Source: Cerrena zonata (Eukaryota > Basidiomycota > Agaricomycetes > Polyporales > Cerrenaceae). Taken from it: 64,000 nt of DNA. Where the stretch lies: assembly GCA_038087015.1 (NCBI GenBank), contig JASBNA010000016.1, positions 1 through 64,000 of the forward strand, in the 5' to 3' direction. Under the pieces are notes generated by a model, which saw only the letters and a program-made list of their open reading frames with translations, was not told where the DNA came from and ran no database searches. This document shows, one piece after another, positions 45,861 through 57,661 of the stretch; position 1 is the first letter of the stretch, and each line of letters starts with the position of its first letter. Made by a program: the position numbers and the translations under genes.

Positions 45861-47578
45861 TTACATTATTATACAATCCTTATCCTTCTTCCCGTTGAGC
45901 GACTCCCCACTTGTGTCCGCGTCTCGATGGAGTACCGCGCCAGGGCCACCTGGTTGTGGTAATGGTACAGCAGTTGAGGCTTTTAACCGTTGAACAGCTC
46001 GTTTATCGCCCTGTTCTGCTGCACGTTTGTACCACGATATTGCCCTACACAAGAATAAACAACATTGTGGACGTGAAAAAAAGAACAGAACGTACTGGGC
46101 CATATTCGGATCTGTGCCAATCCCCACTTCCAAGAAATAACCAATGGCGTACATCGCCTTCACTAGCCCGGCCTCAGCTGCTTTCTTTCCCCACAGGAAA
46201 GCTTCGGTGTCCGATTGCGGGAGGACACCTGTTGAGCCTACGAGGTACCATGACGTGAGAGCAAAGCAAGCGTCTCTATGGTCTTGTTGTGCAGCGATAT
46301 TCTAAAATAATGTGCGTCACAAAGCAAGAATGACATGACTATGAATTTCACATGACGACGCAGAAAAGAGCAATGACTGACGTAGTAGTGGATTGATAAT
46401 GCGGGATCCTGTGGACATCCCATCTTTCCATACTCATAGCACTCTCCTAGGCGGTACGCACTGGGAGCATACCCCAACTCTGCCGCTTGTGCCAGTAGTT
46501 CCGCCGCGTACTCGTAATCAATGAACACAACGTTGTCAATTCCGCGCTCATGCAGGAGGGCAAGCTCGTGTAAGGCATGAGGGAACTCTGCAGTCGCATG
46601 TTCAGCCGACCGCTTGAGCCATTTGACACCCTCTTTGGGAGATTTCGAGAGACCCAATTCGCCATTGAGTTCAGCGATACCTAAGCGGTACATTGCACCA
46701 GGATGTTGAGCTGCAGCAGACTTGCGGTAGAATTGGACAGCTTTCGCCGATTCTCGTCTACAACCCCAACCGTTCTCGCAACATGTTCCTGCTCGATAAG
46801 CGGCGTCTGGATGACCATGTTTGGCAGCGAGGACAAAAAGAGGGAAAGCGCGATCGAAGTCTTGTCTGTTCTTGTGAGTACCAATGCCATTAGCATAACA
46901 GTCAGCTAGCGAGTATTGCGAAGGCATATGCCCCCGATCGGCCAGACGTTTGAGGAGAGCAAGACCTTCCTTAATGAGGTCTTCGCGTTTGGCAATAGCC
47001 TTCTCGACTTCCATAGGGTTGCCGGGCGTAGGCTCGGGTATGGGGAACGATTTTGCAGCGTCGACCATGAACATGCCAAAATCATACTGGAGATCTGGAT
47101 CCTGAGTTTTCTTTGCGTTAGCGCGATAGAGCTCAAGGGTCTGGTCGTATCTGAGGAGAGAAGCTTGATTGCCGGGTTTGAGATGGGAGTGGTCGAGCAG
47201 TGGACCTGGAGGTGGGGTGACGTCGCGGATGGACTGGCCAGCTACTGAATGAGTGGAAGGAGGGAATAAAGGAGGTTCGTGGAAGTTGCCTTGCGACCCT
47301 GTATAAAAGTCATCACCATCAGGCGGAGAAGGAGGTTCTGGGTCGCCATTCATAGGACTATCGTAGTCATATTGGTATTGTTGGTCAACGGGAGGACCGG
47401 TGGGCGGTCTTGACTGTGAGCGTGAAGGACGAGAGTGGTATTGCTGTGCTTGAGATTGAGAAAGAGAGAATTGGGATTGGGGACGTTGATCGAGCTGTTC
47501 TCTAGAGTAGCTCGCCGACGGACGAGCGAAAGGATCGACATCTGGATTGTAGACAGAAGTGGTCTGCCCCGAGTACAT
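45861..47578 (-). CDS. SKT5: Sel1-repeat chitin synthase activator, Skt5/Chs4-like, with CAAX box
   Basis: This is an activator and membrane anchor for chitin synthase in the Skt5/Chs4 family. The start is MYSGQTTSVYNPDVDPFARP; the first ~150 residues are Gln/Ser/Pro-rich. Several Sel1 repeats follow (for example SQYSLADCYANGIGTHKN, AAYRAGTCCENGWGC, AMYRLGIAELNGELGL, SAYRLGECYEYGKMG, AMYAIGYFLEVGIGTD, AISWYKRAAEQGDKRA). The last residues are CIIM, a CAAX prenylation box, as in yeast Chs4, where farnesylation aids membrane targeting. Two introns are near 46380-46300 and 46095-46045. The protein has about 540 residues. Confidence 0.88.
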
Positions 47579-48259
47579 GGTGATTGGACCAAGTTAAAGA
47601 GAGGTGGACGTCGAGTCGGACGTCGTTGTCGTTGCTGTGAACGATGAGGTCGCTCAAGCGAATATTGACAATGGGAGGGTGCGGTGCACCCAATGACCGT
47701 CGAAGCACGGCAAGAGGTCTTCGGGCGCTTCATTACCCTTTTCAGGAAATATTTCAAAGCGCAGAACCACTAATTGTAATTCACCAACTATGATACACTG
47801 TAGACGCATACGGTTTGAACAACTGAGAAATACGACACAACGGGATGTCATATATATATATATCGTGTAGAAATACGCCGAATTGTGAAAAAAAAGGCAG
47901 GCTAGCCGGTGCATCATGACCATACCCATTCGATGCTGACTATTGTAGGAACAAGTACTGAAGATTCGGTCAAGGCTTAAGCTTGTGTCTAACTACCTTG
48001 AGCATATCAGGACTCTCGCATCCCAGGATTTTGATATGGTACTCCCTGCAAGTCGGTTAAAGAAATGGACATGAGTTCCGTGAATGGTTGGTAGTACATC
48101 GGTTGTCAAATTTTCACAGATAATGATTTTCCATTACTGAAGCTGGCCCCTCAGGGAAGAAGAGAACCCAGACTCGCGATTCACTGTAGGTGGGCCTTCT
48201 TGCCCTTTCGCAATAATTTCTTTCCCAGTCATGGACGCAGGGTTGCCCTTAAGGATATC
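47579..48259. other. Upstream region of the chitin synthase activator gene
   Basis: Promoter space with a TATATATATATA tract near 47850. No further gene is seen before the tRNA. Confidence 0.45.
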
Positions 48260-48332
48260 GCCGGGATAGCTCAGCTGGGAGAGCAACAGACTGAAGTTCT
48301 GGAGGTCCCGTGTTCAATCCACGGTCCTGGCA
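48260..48332 (+). tRNA. tRNA-Phe (GAA), intronless
   Basis: This is a full cloverleaf of 73 nt including the discriminator A. The acceptor GCCGGGA pairs with TCCTGGC (one G-U). The D arm is GCTC/GAGC. The anticodon loop CTGAAGT gives anticodon GAA, with a stem of four pairs plus an A/G mismatch at the top. The T arm is CCGTG-TTCAATC-CACGG. A T run (CTACTTTT) follows as a pol III terminator. There is no intron. Confidence 0.95.
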
Positions 48333-48992
48333 CTACTTTTGCCATTCACCTTTCCTTTTTCGAAACACCATAGCGGTTCAAGTTGTTGTCCTCATCGATC
48401 TGAGTCTCTAACTCCCTGCCTCCGACTTTACAAGAACACGTTGAAACTACACTCAGACTTAATGGACGACCAGAGGCTGTGTTGAACAGCAATGTTCTCT
48501 ATGACTGGACTGCTCGTCATGATACCCACTGGTATAAATAAACGCGTCGTGTGGGGATGTAATATGGTTATATGCTATGATATCAAGATATCAAGGATCA
48601 CTCTGCACAGAAGTCATACCTGCCCGAAGATTGGGTTTCCCCACTAAGGATCTTATGCGGAGTTGATATTCGCATACCCCCTATCTAGAATGATTCAACG
48701 CCGAAAAATCAGCTTCCACTCGTCGAATTGCACATTGACCTCGAAGAAGACCTGCCACATCAAGCAGGGATGTTATACTTTCGCCCAGGATGTGGATTTC
48801 TGATCGCCTTATTGCTGGCTCGCAGAACCATATTTATATCTATGTTCCAGAGCCCGTTCAGTGTGTCCTTTCGCCATCTCTATCGTTGTGGACGTCCAAA
48901 ACTGCTCTCCACTACGTGGACCAGCTGAGAAACTCATTTTCTTTGGTTCTCAGGCTTAGTTTGGCTCATACAGCACGTTAATCCAATTCACC
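48333..48992. other. Intergenic region, no gene seen
   Basis: This lies between the tRNA and DUF6534 paralogue 3. Frames at 48728-48981 overlap and are not supported as genes. Confidence 0.45.
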
Positions 48993-51352
48993 ATGCCTAT
49001 AACACCGCTCCTTTCGTCTGTTGCTGGTCTAAGCCCTTCTCTCGGAGCAATTCTCATCGGTGGTATAATCTGTGCATTGTGAGCCCCCCACCACTATGTA
49101 TACCGCAGATATATTACTCAATACACGTCACTTTATTAGCTTATCGGGGATCGTGACCATGCAGGCAATCTTGTACTGTCGCATCTACCCCGAGGATCCG
49201 ACCAAGTTTAAAGCCATGGTATGAACTCTCTTTTCTCGTAACAAGCAACATGCCCATTTGTTTATAGGTTGGATTTGTATGGTGGGTGACAGTATTGGCC
49301 AAATCTTGTGGGAAGGGATCTAAAGCTACGCAGGACAATTGACCTCCTCCACACTGCTATGGCCAGCGCTGCCAACTGGACCTACTTCATCGGATACTTT
49401 GGAGACGAAGACGTTATCGATTACATTACTTGGTAGGTGACCTTCTTCTAAATAATGCCTCTCTCACGATATCATCGAACATATAGGACTATCGCTGTTA
49501 CGGTCGCACTTACAGTAGGTCCACTAATTCCCGTAGAAGTTGAATTCATTGTTTATACCTCTTAAAGGCATTCCAAACTTGGTTTGTGCATTGGTATGTG
49601 TTCTGCTTCCGATTTGAATGCTTCAAACACCTAATGTACACAGCTTCTTCGCCTGGAGGATTTTTACTTGTACGTTGAGTACTTTTCGCTACTTGTATCT
49701 CGAAACCCGACGTTCACACTGGCAAACTAGTGAGCCGTTCAAACTATTTCCTTGTGATTCCAATCGTGAGCTATTTTCCTCCTCATCTATCCACATATCC
49801 TGAAAGATATTGGCAGGCTGTTCTTGCTCTTTTCCGCCTTGGTACGCCTCTCAAACTTTTGGTTGAGGTTGATAATAATACTATCACATTCTGTGTCAGC
49901 GGCCGCCTTGGGTAAGTAGCTCAAGTTCTTCATTGTACATCCAACCAATTGTTAACTTCTCTTTTCCTAGTATCAACATCGAAAATGTATCATTACTCAT
50001 ACGAGGCCTCCTGGAGCTCTCAGTACCAGACTAACTCACTTTGACGATACAGGATTTTACTTCGGAGTTTCTCACAATTTGTTCACGACTTCGGTGTACG
50101 TTGCCCGCTTGCGATGTTCGTCCAGGAATCTCAATGAACCTTTTGCTACAGTGGGTATTCACCATGGGCCTCTCGACCGCTGCAATCGTGGATATACTCA
50201 TCACTGTTGCCATGTGCTGGTATCTACACAAAAGCCGTACAGGCTTCACTGGGTACGCTTCCGTATTACCTCAAAATAATCATCGTAACCTGTTGTTCCA
50301 GAATGGACAGTATTGTCGACTCGATAACGATGTACACCATAGAGAATGGGTTGTTGACCTGGTACTCGACTTATTACAAATTTCTTCCCTCGGTTCTGCT
50401 GACAGCTCACACAGTGTAACAACAGTCCTCTCACTTCTCTTCGTAAGTCTTACTTTTCTCACTGCATGAAATGGCTCTAACTCTACTCCTCCACTTAGTG
50501 GATCGCCATGCCACACAATCTTATATTTTTAGGCTTGCATCTAGCTATTAGCAAATGTGCGTAAACCTTGACTTCGCAAAACAAAACACTGCTCACTCAT
50601 TATTTCACCGCGATACTTCTATTCTTGTTAATAAATCCGACACTTGTTCTGTTCTGATGATGATATTCTAGTATATGCAAATGCACTGTTGGCGACGTGA
50701 GTACTTTCCCCTATAACTCCGAAAGTCCAATTATTTCACATTAAACCCTGGATGTCCTACACGGCCTGTCGACATCAATCTTTGTTTATCCAACATGCGG
50801 ATAGATGGAACGTTGAGACAGAATATTAACTCTCCGTGGACTCGGAAACCTACTTGCTTCCATTCCATCGATCCGTGCTGTGCTTCGCTCCTTCACATTC
50901 TCGAACAAATTGAAAGCTAACTCGGCCGACATTTTCTTCTACAGGCTCAATGCACGAAAGATCCTTCGAGGAAGATCCCAAGTGTCCAGCAGTAGCAGGG
51001 ACCACCCTCTTCCCATCCTGTTTCCGGATAACTTTGTTCGCGTTACCAGAGGTGATTACAGCGTGAGTACCATAACTTCACAGACAGGCGTGGGTTCTGC
51101 GGCTAACTGGTTGGTTGCCTAGTTAAGACATGCCCCTGAGCCTATTGCTACGAAGGTATGGAGTTGTTTTTGGTAACATCCTCGATGTACCCGTTGAGTG
51201 ACAATGTATAGGTACAGATCAGTGTCGAACGAAGCGTGCAGCGCGATGGTGTTTACGAAGAAACACCAACGCCCACGCATTCCACCCAGGATTTGACAAC
51301 CACAGGAAGGGTCGATGATGCAGCCAAATTGGGCGAAGTGAACGTAATGTAA
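48993..51352 (+). CDS. DUF6534-type seven-membrane-segment protein, paralogue 3
   Basis: The start MPITPLLSSVAGLSPSLGAI at 48993 is followed by LIGGIICAL. LSGIVTMQAILYCRIYPEDP, TIDLLHTAMASAANWTYFIG, MGLSTAAIVDILITVAMCWY with KSRTGF, VDSITMYTIENGLLT, MPHNLIFLGLHLAISKLYAN and LNARKILRGRSQVSS come after it. The tail ends GRVDDAAKLGEVNVM. It is clearly closest to paralogue 1, so these two duplicated more recently than paralogue 2. The family is specific to basidiomycetes as far as I know, and its function is unknown. About 12 short exons. Confidence 0.8.
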
Positions 51353-52121
51353 CGATTGCGTTTATCACTTTCGGATGTGATATTCGATAAAAAGATGTAT
51401 CATGCCGATCAACGGCGAAGGCTGCAAAGGAAGGTTTTCGTATGGTGTTTTCTGTTTCGCCGGCACAAGCTCCTGTTTATTTATTGTACTGTCCTAGTAT
51501 TTAAGTTTTCATTTTAAGTTGACTCGGAAGGTCTCGAAGGCGGGAAAGTGTCTGCCACTGATATTCTATTTATGGTGTGGGTACTTTGAACTCAGTTGCT
51601 ATTTAGCTAGTACTTAGACGAGAAGAGGCTACCAACATGTGGATCCAGGGTGAATAGCAACGAAGCAAGTGGTCAAATTCGTGTCTGAAGACGAATACGG
51701 GGTAGAGGTACTGCATCTAATCTTATCTGCAGAGATATCCGACCAATGACTGCTTTCACGACAATGGCTCTCGACGCCCAGCTTGAACGTTTGAACTTGA
51801 ACTCGATTTCTTTTGTATCGCCATCCGGAATAGCTCTCTATCATTTTATCTAACGATGTCAGCGAGCTCTCTCGAGCGGGACAAAGATAGTCCGAAAAGA
51901 AGCAAGAACCGGGAATGAGGCCCCATCCAGTTACGTCCGTTCTACACGATAATAGCGAGTCAACTTTACGTCGCTATTGCTATCGGATGACAGCGGCTCT
52001 CTCTCCCCAGACTCACTCCCCGTGTCGTGTTGGGCTTTCTTTCTAATTGGTATAGCTAGACATCCTTGCTTCCGACTACGATATCCCATATCGATACCCT
52101 CCTCTCATAGCCTTCGTGACA
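51353..52121. other. Intergenic region, no gene seen
   Basis: 3' flank of DUF6534 paralogue 3 and promoter of the kinase gene. No further feature is recognised. Confidence 0.45.
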
Positions 52122-53643
52122 ATGGCAAACGTAGGTCTCCACACCAAGGCTTATACAAATTCAGGCTGATTTCTCAACCCTTACAGAATACCGACCGGGT
52201 ATGAACGACAAAGAATCGCCATACACAAGCTATATTAACCTAGGCGATAGTCATTCTTTAACGTGGGCCGATTGATACCTAAGAGCGACAAAGACAGCTC
52301 TCCTGCTGGCTTATCCATCCAGTTTATGGAAGCCCTTGCGAAATACGTGGAAGGCGACAAGGATAATGCCAAACTCATCAATCTAAGGGGAATTGAAGTG
52401 CAACCTGCGTTACTGTACATGCAACGGGTAAATATTTTGTATTGTCTTGAGCTTCTCACTAATGTGAGCATCGATAGCTTTACGACGACGACAAGAGATG
52501 GAAGAAATTCACCAAAAAGCACTGCAAGGTTGCCGCGGAGAAGAGTCGACTGATACATGTCATTGTCAAATTATCTCAACAATCCGGAGAACTTCCCCTG
52601 TCATTGTATCTTCGCGTCGACCAGGTTAACAGCGACGCTGAGCGCCGTGGTAACTATGCTGACGTCTTTCGTGGCAAGTTGCGCGATCACGATGTTGCGC
52701 TGAAACGTCTCATATACTTCTCTGCGATGACCGCCGAGGAGAGGCAGCAGCACTCGAATGTATGTTGGGAGAAATAGCTTCTCTCTGATCACTACTAATA
52801 GAAGGAAACCTCCTAGAACTTTGCGCGTGAAGCGTTGATGTGGCGTCAGATGAAGCACGAAAATGTGCTGGAATTGTATGGTATTGACATTGTGCGATTT
52901 CCTGGCAGTTCATGCATGGTTCTACCTTGGGTGGAGCACGGAAATATTAGAGAGTATATGAGAAAGGCCCCATCTGAATCGAGTGATGTCCAGAAAAATA
53001 AATGGGTGAGATGATGCATCATTACGATAACCGTAGATTGCTGATGATATTTCACTAGTTGTCTCAAACAGCCAATGGCCTTACATACCTCCATGAGCAG
53101 AACATCGTGCACGGCGACATTCGAGGGGTGGGTGTCTTGAAACAGAACCTACTCTCATAATTTAACCACTACGATCAAGGCCAATATCCTGATTAGTACA
53201 GACAAGGTGGCCAAGTTGGCCGATTTTGGCTTGTCAGTCTTTGCTGGTGAAGAAAGCAGAAGTTTCCATTCTCAGCGTGGTGGGCTCGAGCGCTGGATGG
53301 CACCCGAACTGCTCAACACCGAAGGGCCTTCCTCTCGCCCAACAAAGATGTCTGATGTTTACTCATTTGGTCCCTTATGTTGCGAGGTACCAATATCCGA
53401 ACTCCTTTCTTTCATTATCAATATGTTGACGTCATTGTATAGATATACTCGGACAAGGATCCCGTTTGGGAAACAGTCAACGAGGAACACGTTGGCAAGA
53501 TGATCGTCGCCGGAGCACGCCCAACGATACCAACCAACATGAATGATTGGTTCTCTGCGCTCGTCACTGAATGCTGGAATGTTGACATTGATAAGAGACC
53601 AATGATATCCGATGTAGCTGCCCGTTTGTCGACTGTTGTATAG
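52122..53643 (+). CDS. Protein kinase-like gene with intact catalytic residues (type A)
   Basis: Tiny first exons (ATG GCA AAC, then a 12 nt exon) are inferred from good splice sites and lead to VGRLIPKSDK. The kinase domain has a Gly-rich loop-like GNYADVFRGKL, the ATP-binding Lys in VALKRL, hinge VLPWVEHGNIREYM, the catalytic loop VHGDIRGANIL (HRD form HGD, Asp present), DFG intact in LADFGLSVF, the APE-like MAPELL, and SDVYSFGPLCCE. The C-lobe ends ECWNVDIDKRPMISDVA. It is of the tyrosine-kinase-like type expanded in Agaricomycetes. Substrates are unknown. It heads a tandem array with two pseudokinases. Confidence 0.8.
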
Positions 53644-53889
53644 CAGCCCCGGCCATCGGTTTTCTTGTAAATGTATGTCCCAAATATTTTTCATTCGTTG
53701 GTCACATGGATGAATAGAGTGATTTTTCTAGCATCTTCAGTCAGGAATGTAAAGTTGAGAATTGTAAGTACTGTTAGAACGTTTTTGATTCGAAGAATAT
53801 TGGTGGATAAATCGAGGTTACCGACAAGCAACATGAAAGTAGTCATGATCACTAGTAATGACGACATACCAGAGTAGCACTGACTGACA

Positions 53890-54230
53890 GTCGAGAACTA
53901 ATGGCGATCACCAGTTGATAACAGCTCAGTACCTAACTCTAACTACACTATACTGGACTGTTGACTCAGTCAGAAAAAGAGGTAAATATCGATTCACCAC
54001 AGATTCCTGTCGAAGGACCATTGCAATGGCCTGAAGTTTGAACATCTGAACCTTCAAGTCGACGATAGACGATACGGTTTCCCTGACTACTGGACCTTCG
54101 CTAATAGCTCTCGAGCTCTCGTATCGTATCTCCGAAAACAACACAGTATCCTTTGTATGGACCAGACTCTAATAGACATTTCCTGTCGTACCATCACCCA
54201 CCTTCTGTTATCAACCGACATTGACCAGTA
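53890..54230 (+). repeat. Duplicated 3' flank of kinase type A, copy 1
   Basis: This matches 57080-57310 over long blocks, including CTCGTATCGTATC-CCGAAAACA and TATGGACCAGACTCT-ATAGACATTTCCTGTCGTACC. The pair shows that the array arose by duplication of a unit including the flank. Confidence 0.75.
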
Positions 54231-54594
54231 AATCTCTCTTATTGTCCTCCTACTAACGTGTAATTAGCTCTACTTATCTTGATCTTCAATTAATTGCTCC
54301 CATACAGGTCTTCTTTGACACCCTTGTCATTAACATGGATCGACCATTCTCCCGATTGTCCACTAAACAATCTCAATTTCTAGCATTGACCATTGACCAT
54401 TGCCCCCGATAAAACCGGGATAATTTCACCCTATATAGAGCCTCCCTCTGTATGGACATCCCCCTCGTCTCCTCCTTTCCACATCTACCCCATCTGACGC
54501 AAACGTGAACACCAACGACGTGAGTCTGGAGAGTCTTAATCAGAATGAAGAAACAACGTTCTAACTTCATCCAAACCTCCAGATCGAAATTGAC

Positions 54595-56181
54595 ATGAAT
54601 ACTCCTGCTACCCACTCCACGTTCGCAGACATCGTCTCGCCCAAATCCCAAGCCGCCCTCATCAAATACATAAACGGCGACGCCTTCTTGGAAGATGTCA
54701 CCTTGGAAGAGAATGAAATCCATCCCGTAATGCGATCACTACAAGCGGTACGTATTCTTGCCACAACGCGCCATTGGGGCCATCTCACTAACGCGAGTAA
54801 ATCTATCGATAGATCGAGAACAACCCATGGTATAACCACATGCGTGAGCACGATGGAGACACCCAGGAAGACAAAGACAAAAACAGACTACTCCCTCTAA
54901 TCGAAAAGCTATCTGAACAATTAGACGAAATCCCCCAATCCCTCTACCTTCATGTCGACTCCATCAATAACGACCATATCCCCGAGCGTAGTGGCCAATA
55001 CACTCAAACCCACCAAAGAACGCTCAACGGTCGCGTCGTCGCTGCCAAAGTTATTCGATGCTTTCAAGACATGAAAGAACAGATCAGAGAATGGGATGGT
55101 CAGGTACGTTGAAAAGATAACGTCCTTGAATAGACCAGCTAATGGGGAAGTTCATCTCCATGTAGGAACTTGCTCGTGAGGTGTTAAAATGGCGTGGACT
55201 GAAACACGCAAATATCCTCGAGGTACTCGGGATCGATGCTACTCACTTTCTTTTCAGGCCCTGTGTAGTTCTGCCTTGGGTGGAGAATGGAAACGTTCGG
55301 GAATATATGAAGAAACTGAACCCTCCAGTGGATAGAGACCAGAAGAACGCATGGGTATGCCAGCCCATTCCCGAAACGAACAGTATAGATCACTTACCCT
55401 TTTCCCAACAGCTATCCCAGACCGCGAGCGGTCTGGACTACCTACACAAGCAGAACATCGTTCACGGAAACGTTCGAGGGGTACGTGTTTCCTAACAATT
55501 ATCTATTGCCACACTCTAATGCTTGCGATGACTTAGTCTAACATCATGATCAACGAAAATGGCGTCGCGCAGCTAACAGATCTACGACTGTTCGTCTTTT
55601 CAACCGAATCTCTCACCAAGAAACCCGGGAAGTGGGCGCAGAACAACACCGAAAGCATGCCCGAGCAATGGATGGCACCAGAGGTCCTGCACGGTATTGG
55701 TCGAAGCACCAAATCAGACGTATATAGTTTCGGCATGCTCTGCTGCAAGGTATACCAGTCCCACTTTATTTCGCTAAGCCTCCTCATTCTGACATCTTTC
55801 TAGATATATACAGAAGAAGACCCGATGAAAGCGCATGAATGGATCTACCGAGTCTATTTGGGAGCAGCTATCTCTGAACCTGGGAAACGTCCCACCCGGC
55901 CACTTCTCCCAACACCGATGGAGGACAATCTCTTCTGCTTGGTCGAACAATGCTGGAACGAAAAGCCGGAGGAGAGGCCAACTATGTCAGCTTTAGTCCA
56001 GTATGCTGAGATGTCGAAAGTCAGACATCAATTCCTGAATCTAATCTTATTGAGCATTGTCCATAAACAAAGAGAAACGAAACAATCAATGTCAGCTCAA
56101 AGCACATGTGGTTCTGGAAGCAAGGTGGTCGAGCTCGACTCTCAAGATGAACACGCTGTGTATGAGGTAATCTCAGGCTAA
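54595..56181 (+). CDS. Pseudokinase, type B copy 1
   Basis: The start is MNTPATHSTFADIVSPKSQA. The domain layout matches the kinase upstream: ATP Lys kept (VAAKVIRCF), hinge VLPWVENGNVREYM. But the catalytic loop reads VHGNVRGSNIM, so the proton-acceptor Asp is Asn, and the DFG motif is DLR (LTDLRLFVF). SDVYSFGMLCCK and ECWN-like QCWNEKPEERPTMSALV are conserved. The protein is predicted to lack phosphotransfer activity but keep the fold. A C-terminal extension of about 50 residues after the C-lobe follows. At least six introns. Confidence 0.75.
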
Positions 56182-56236
56182 TCTTGCTCACGGTGATGTA
56201 CTGATGAGGTTCGAGGGGCGGGACCACTGCTTTTGC

Positions 56237-56533
56237 CACAGCGGGGATTGACGCGTGCGATCACAGAGCGCACGTAATTAACATGACAAAAACATGCAGC
56301 ATGTTTTTTGAATGTTTTCTGGAGCAAACATGCTAACAAACATGCCAGTCACAGCGCGTGACATCCCTTCCCCATAAGTCCAAATATAGAGTATTCCGTG
56401 ACGTGCCGCTCACTCTGTGACACGCCATGTTTTTTTGGCATGTTTAGTTCGGAAACACGCGAAAAACATTGAGAATGTTTTTCGCGTGTTAGTTACGTGC
56501 GCTCGACGGTCGCACGCTGTAATCCCCGCTGTG
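56237..56533. mobile_element. 297 bp MITE with ~50 bp terminal inverted repeats
   Basis: The ends are CACAGCGGGGATT and AATCCCCGCTGTG, and the inverted similarity extends about 50 bp into each side. It is flanked by TGC at 56234-56236 and 56534-56536. It contains internal palindromes (for example ACACGCGAAAAACATT/AATGTTTTTCGCGTGT) and no coding capacity. CAC ends with a 3 bp duplication again suggest the CACTA/CMC superfamily. Confidence 0.85.
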
Positions 56534-56559
56534 TGCGTAGGAGGGGTTAGTCAAATGCT

Positions 56560-57000
56560 GCCAAATGGAATCCAATATCGATATCAGTACAGACAAGATC
56601 GCCAAGTTGATTGATTTCCGCTTGTCAGTCCTGGTCTGGACAGAAGTTTCCATTAACCCAACATTGAACTCCGAAGCGCCAACCGGAATATGAATACGAC
56701 TGATGTTTACCTCTTTGATCCCTTATGCTGCGAGGTACGTCCTAACATCCACACCCCTTTCTTCCATTATCAGCCACGTTGATGTGATTATTCAGGTATA
56801 GTCGGCCAATGATCCCTTCTGAGAAACAGAGAATGATAAATCTGACGTCGTCGGAGTACGCCCAATGGTACCGAGAAACATTGAATGCTAGGATGCCCAG
56901 ATTGATAAGAGGCAAGAGATATCCGAAGTAGCTTCCCGCTTGTCGACTGTTCAATATGTAGACAACCCCGGCCCTCGTTTTTCTTGGAAACGTATGTTCT
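56560..57000 (+). pseudogene. Remnant of kinase type A, copy 2
   Basis: Sequence at 56574-56630 (ATATCAGTACAGACAAGATCG, then GCCAAGTTGATTGATTTCCG) matches the DFG exon of the intact kinase, but DFG is changed to DFR. Downstream blocks match the C-lobe with stops, and the N-lobe is missing. The sequence at 57080-57310 is the matching 3' flank. It sits between the two pseudokinase genes, directly after the 297 bp MITE. Confidence 0.75.
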
Positions 57001-57079
57001 TTGAGTCAAATAGACTGACAGAGCAATTGATCCTCATTCAGGAACGTAAAGTCAACAATCGTAGCCCCTGTTAGAAGAT

Positions 57080-57310
57080 CCTTGATTGGGGGACTACTAC
57101 ATAGTGAAGAACAATCTCTTTCCATCGACGTTCAAACGTTCAAGTCGAAAGACGACGATACGATTTCTCTTCTAGTACTGGACCTTCTCTCAACTTCCAC
57201 ACGTAGCTCTCAAACTCTCGTATCGTATCACCGAAAACAGCACAATCTCTTTGGTATGGACCAGACTCTGATAGACATTTCCTGTCGTACCATCCCCCGG
57301 CTTTGAATTA
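57080..57310 (+). repeat. Duplicated 3' flank of kinase type A, copy 2
   Basis: Second copy of 53890-54230. Together with the kinase remnant before it and the pseudokinase after it, it defines the duplicated unit. Confidence 0.75.
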
Positions 57311-57661
57311 GAAGCCCCATTATCAACCAAGGCCCAACCAACCATGTCCATCTCTCATTGTGCTCCTCCCTAGCTTTAACATGTATCCGGCTCTACCTAT
57401 CTTCATCTTCAGCCGATTTCCCCCCATATATGTATACATGTCTACTTGGCCACCTTTGTCATTGACACGAATCGACCATTCTCCCGCCGATTGTCCATTG
57501 AACAATCCCATTTTCTAGCATTGACCATTGACCATCGCGGCCCCTGATACACATCCGGCCCTAATATAAAACCTCCCTTTGTTTGTACGGTCCATCCCCC
57601 CATCTTTTCCACCCTTTCCTCAAACCTACAGACACACATACCCCTCCCAAATACACGTACC

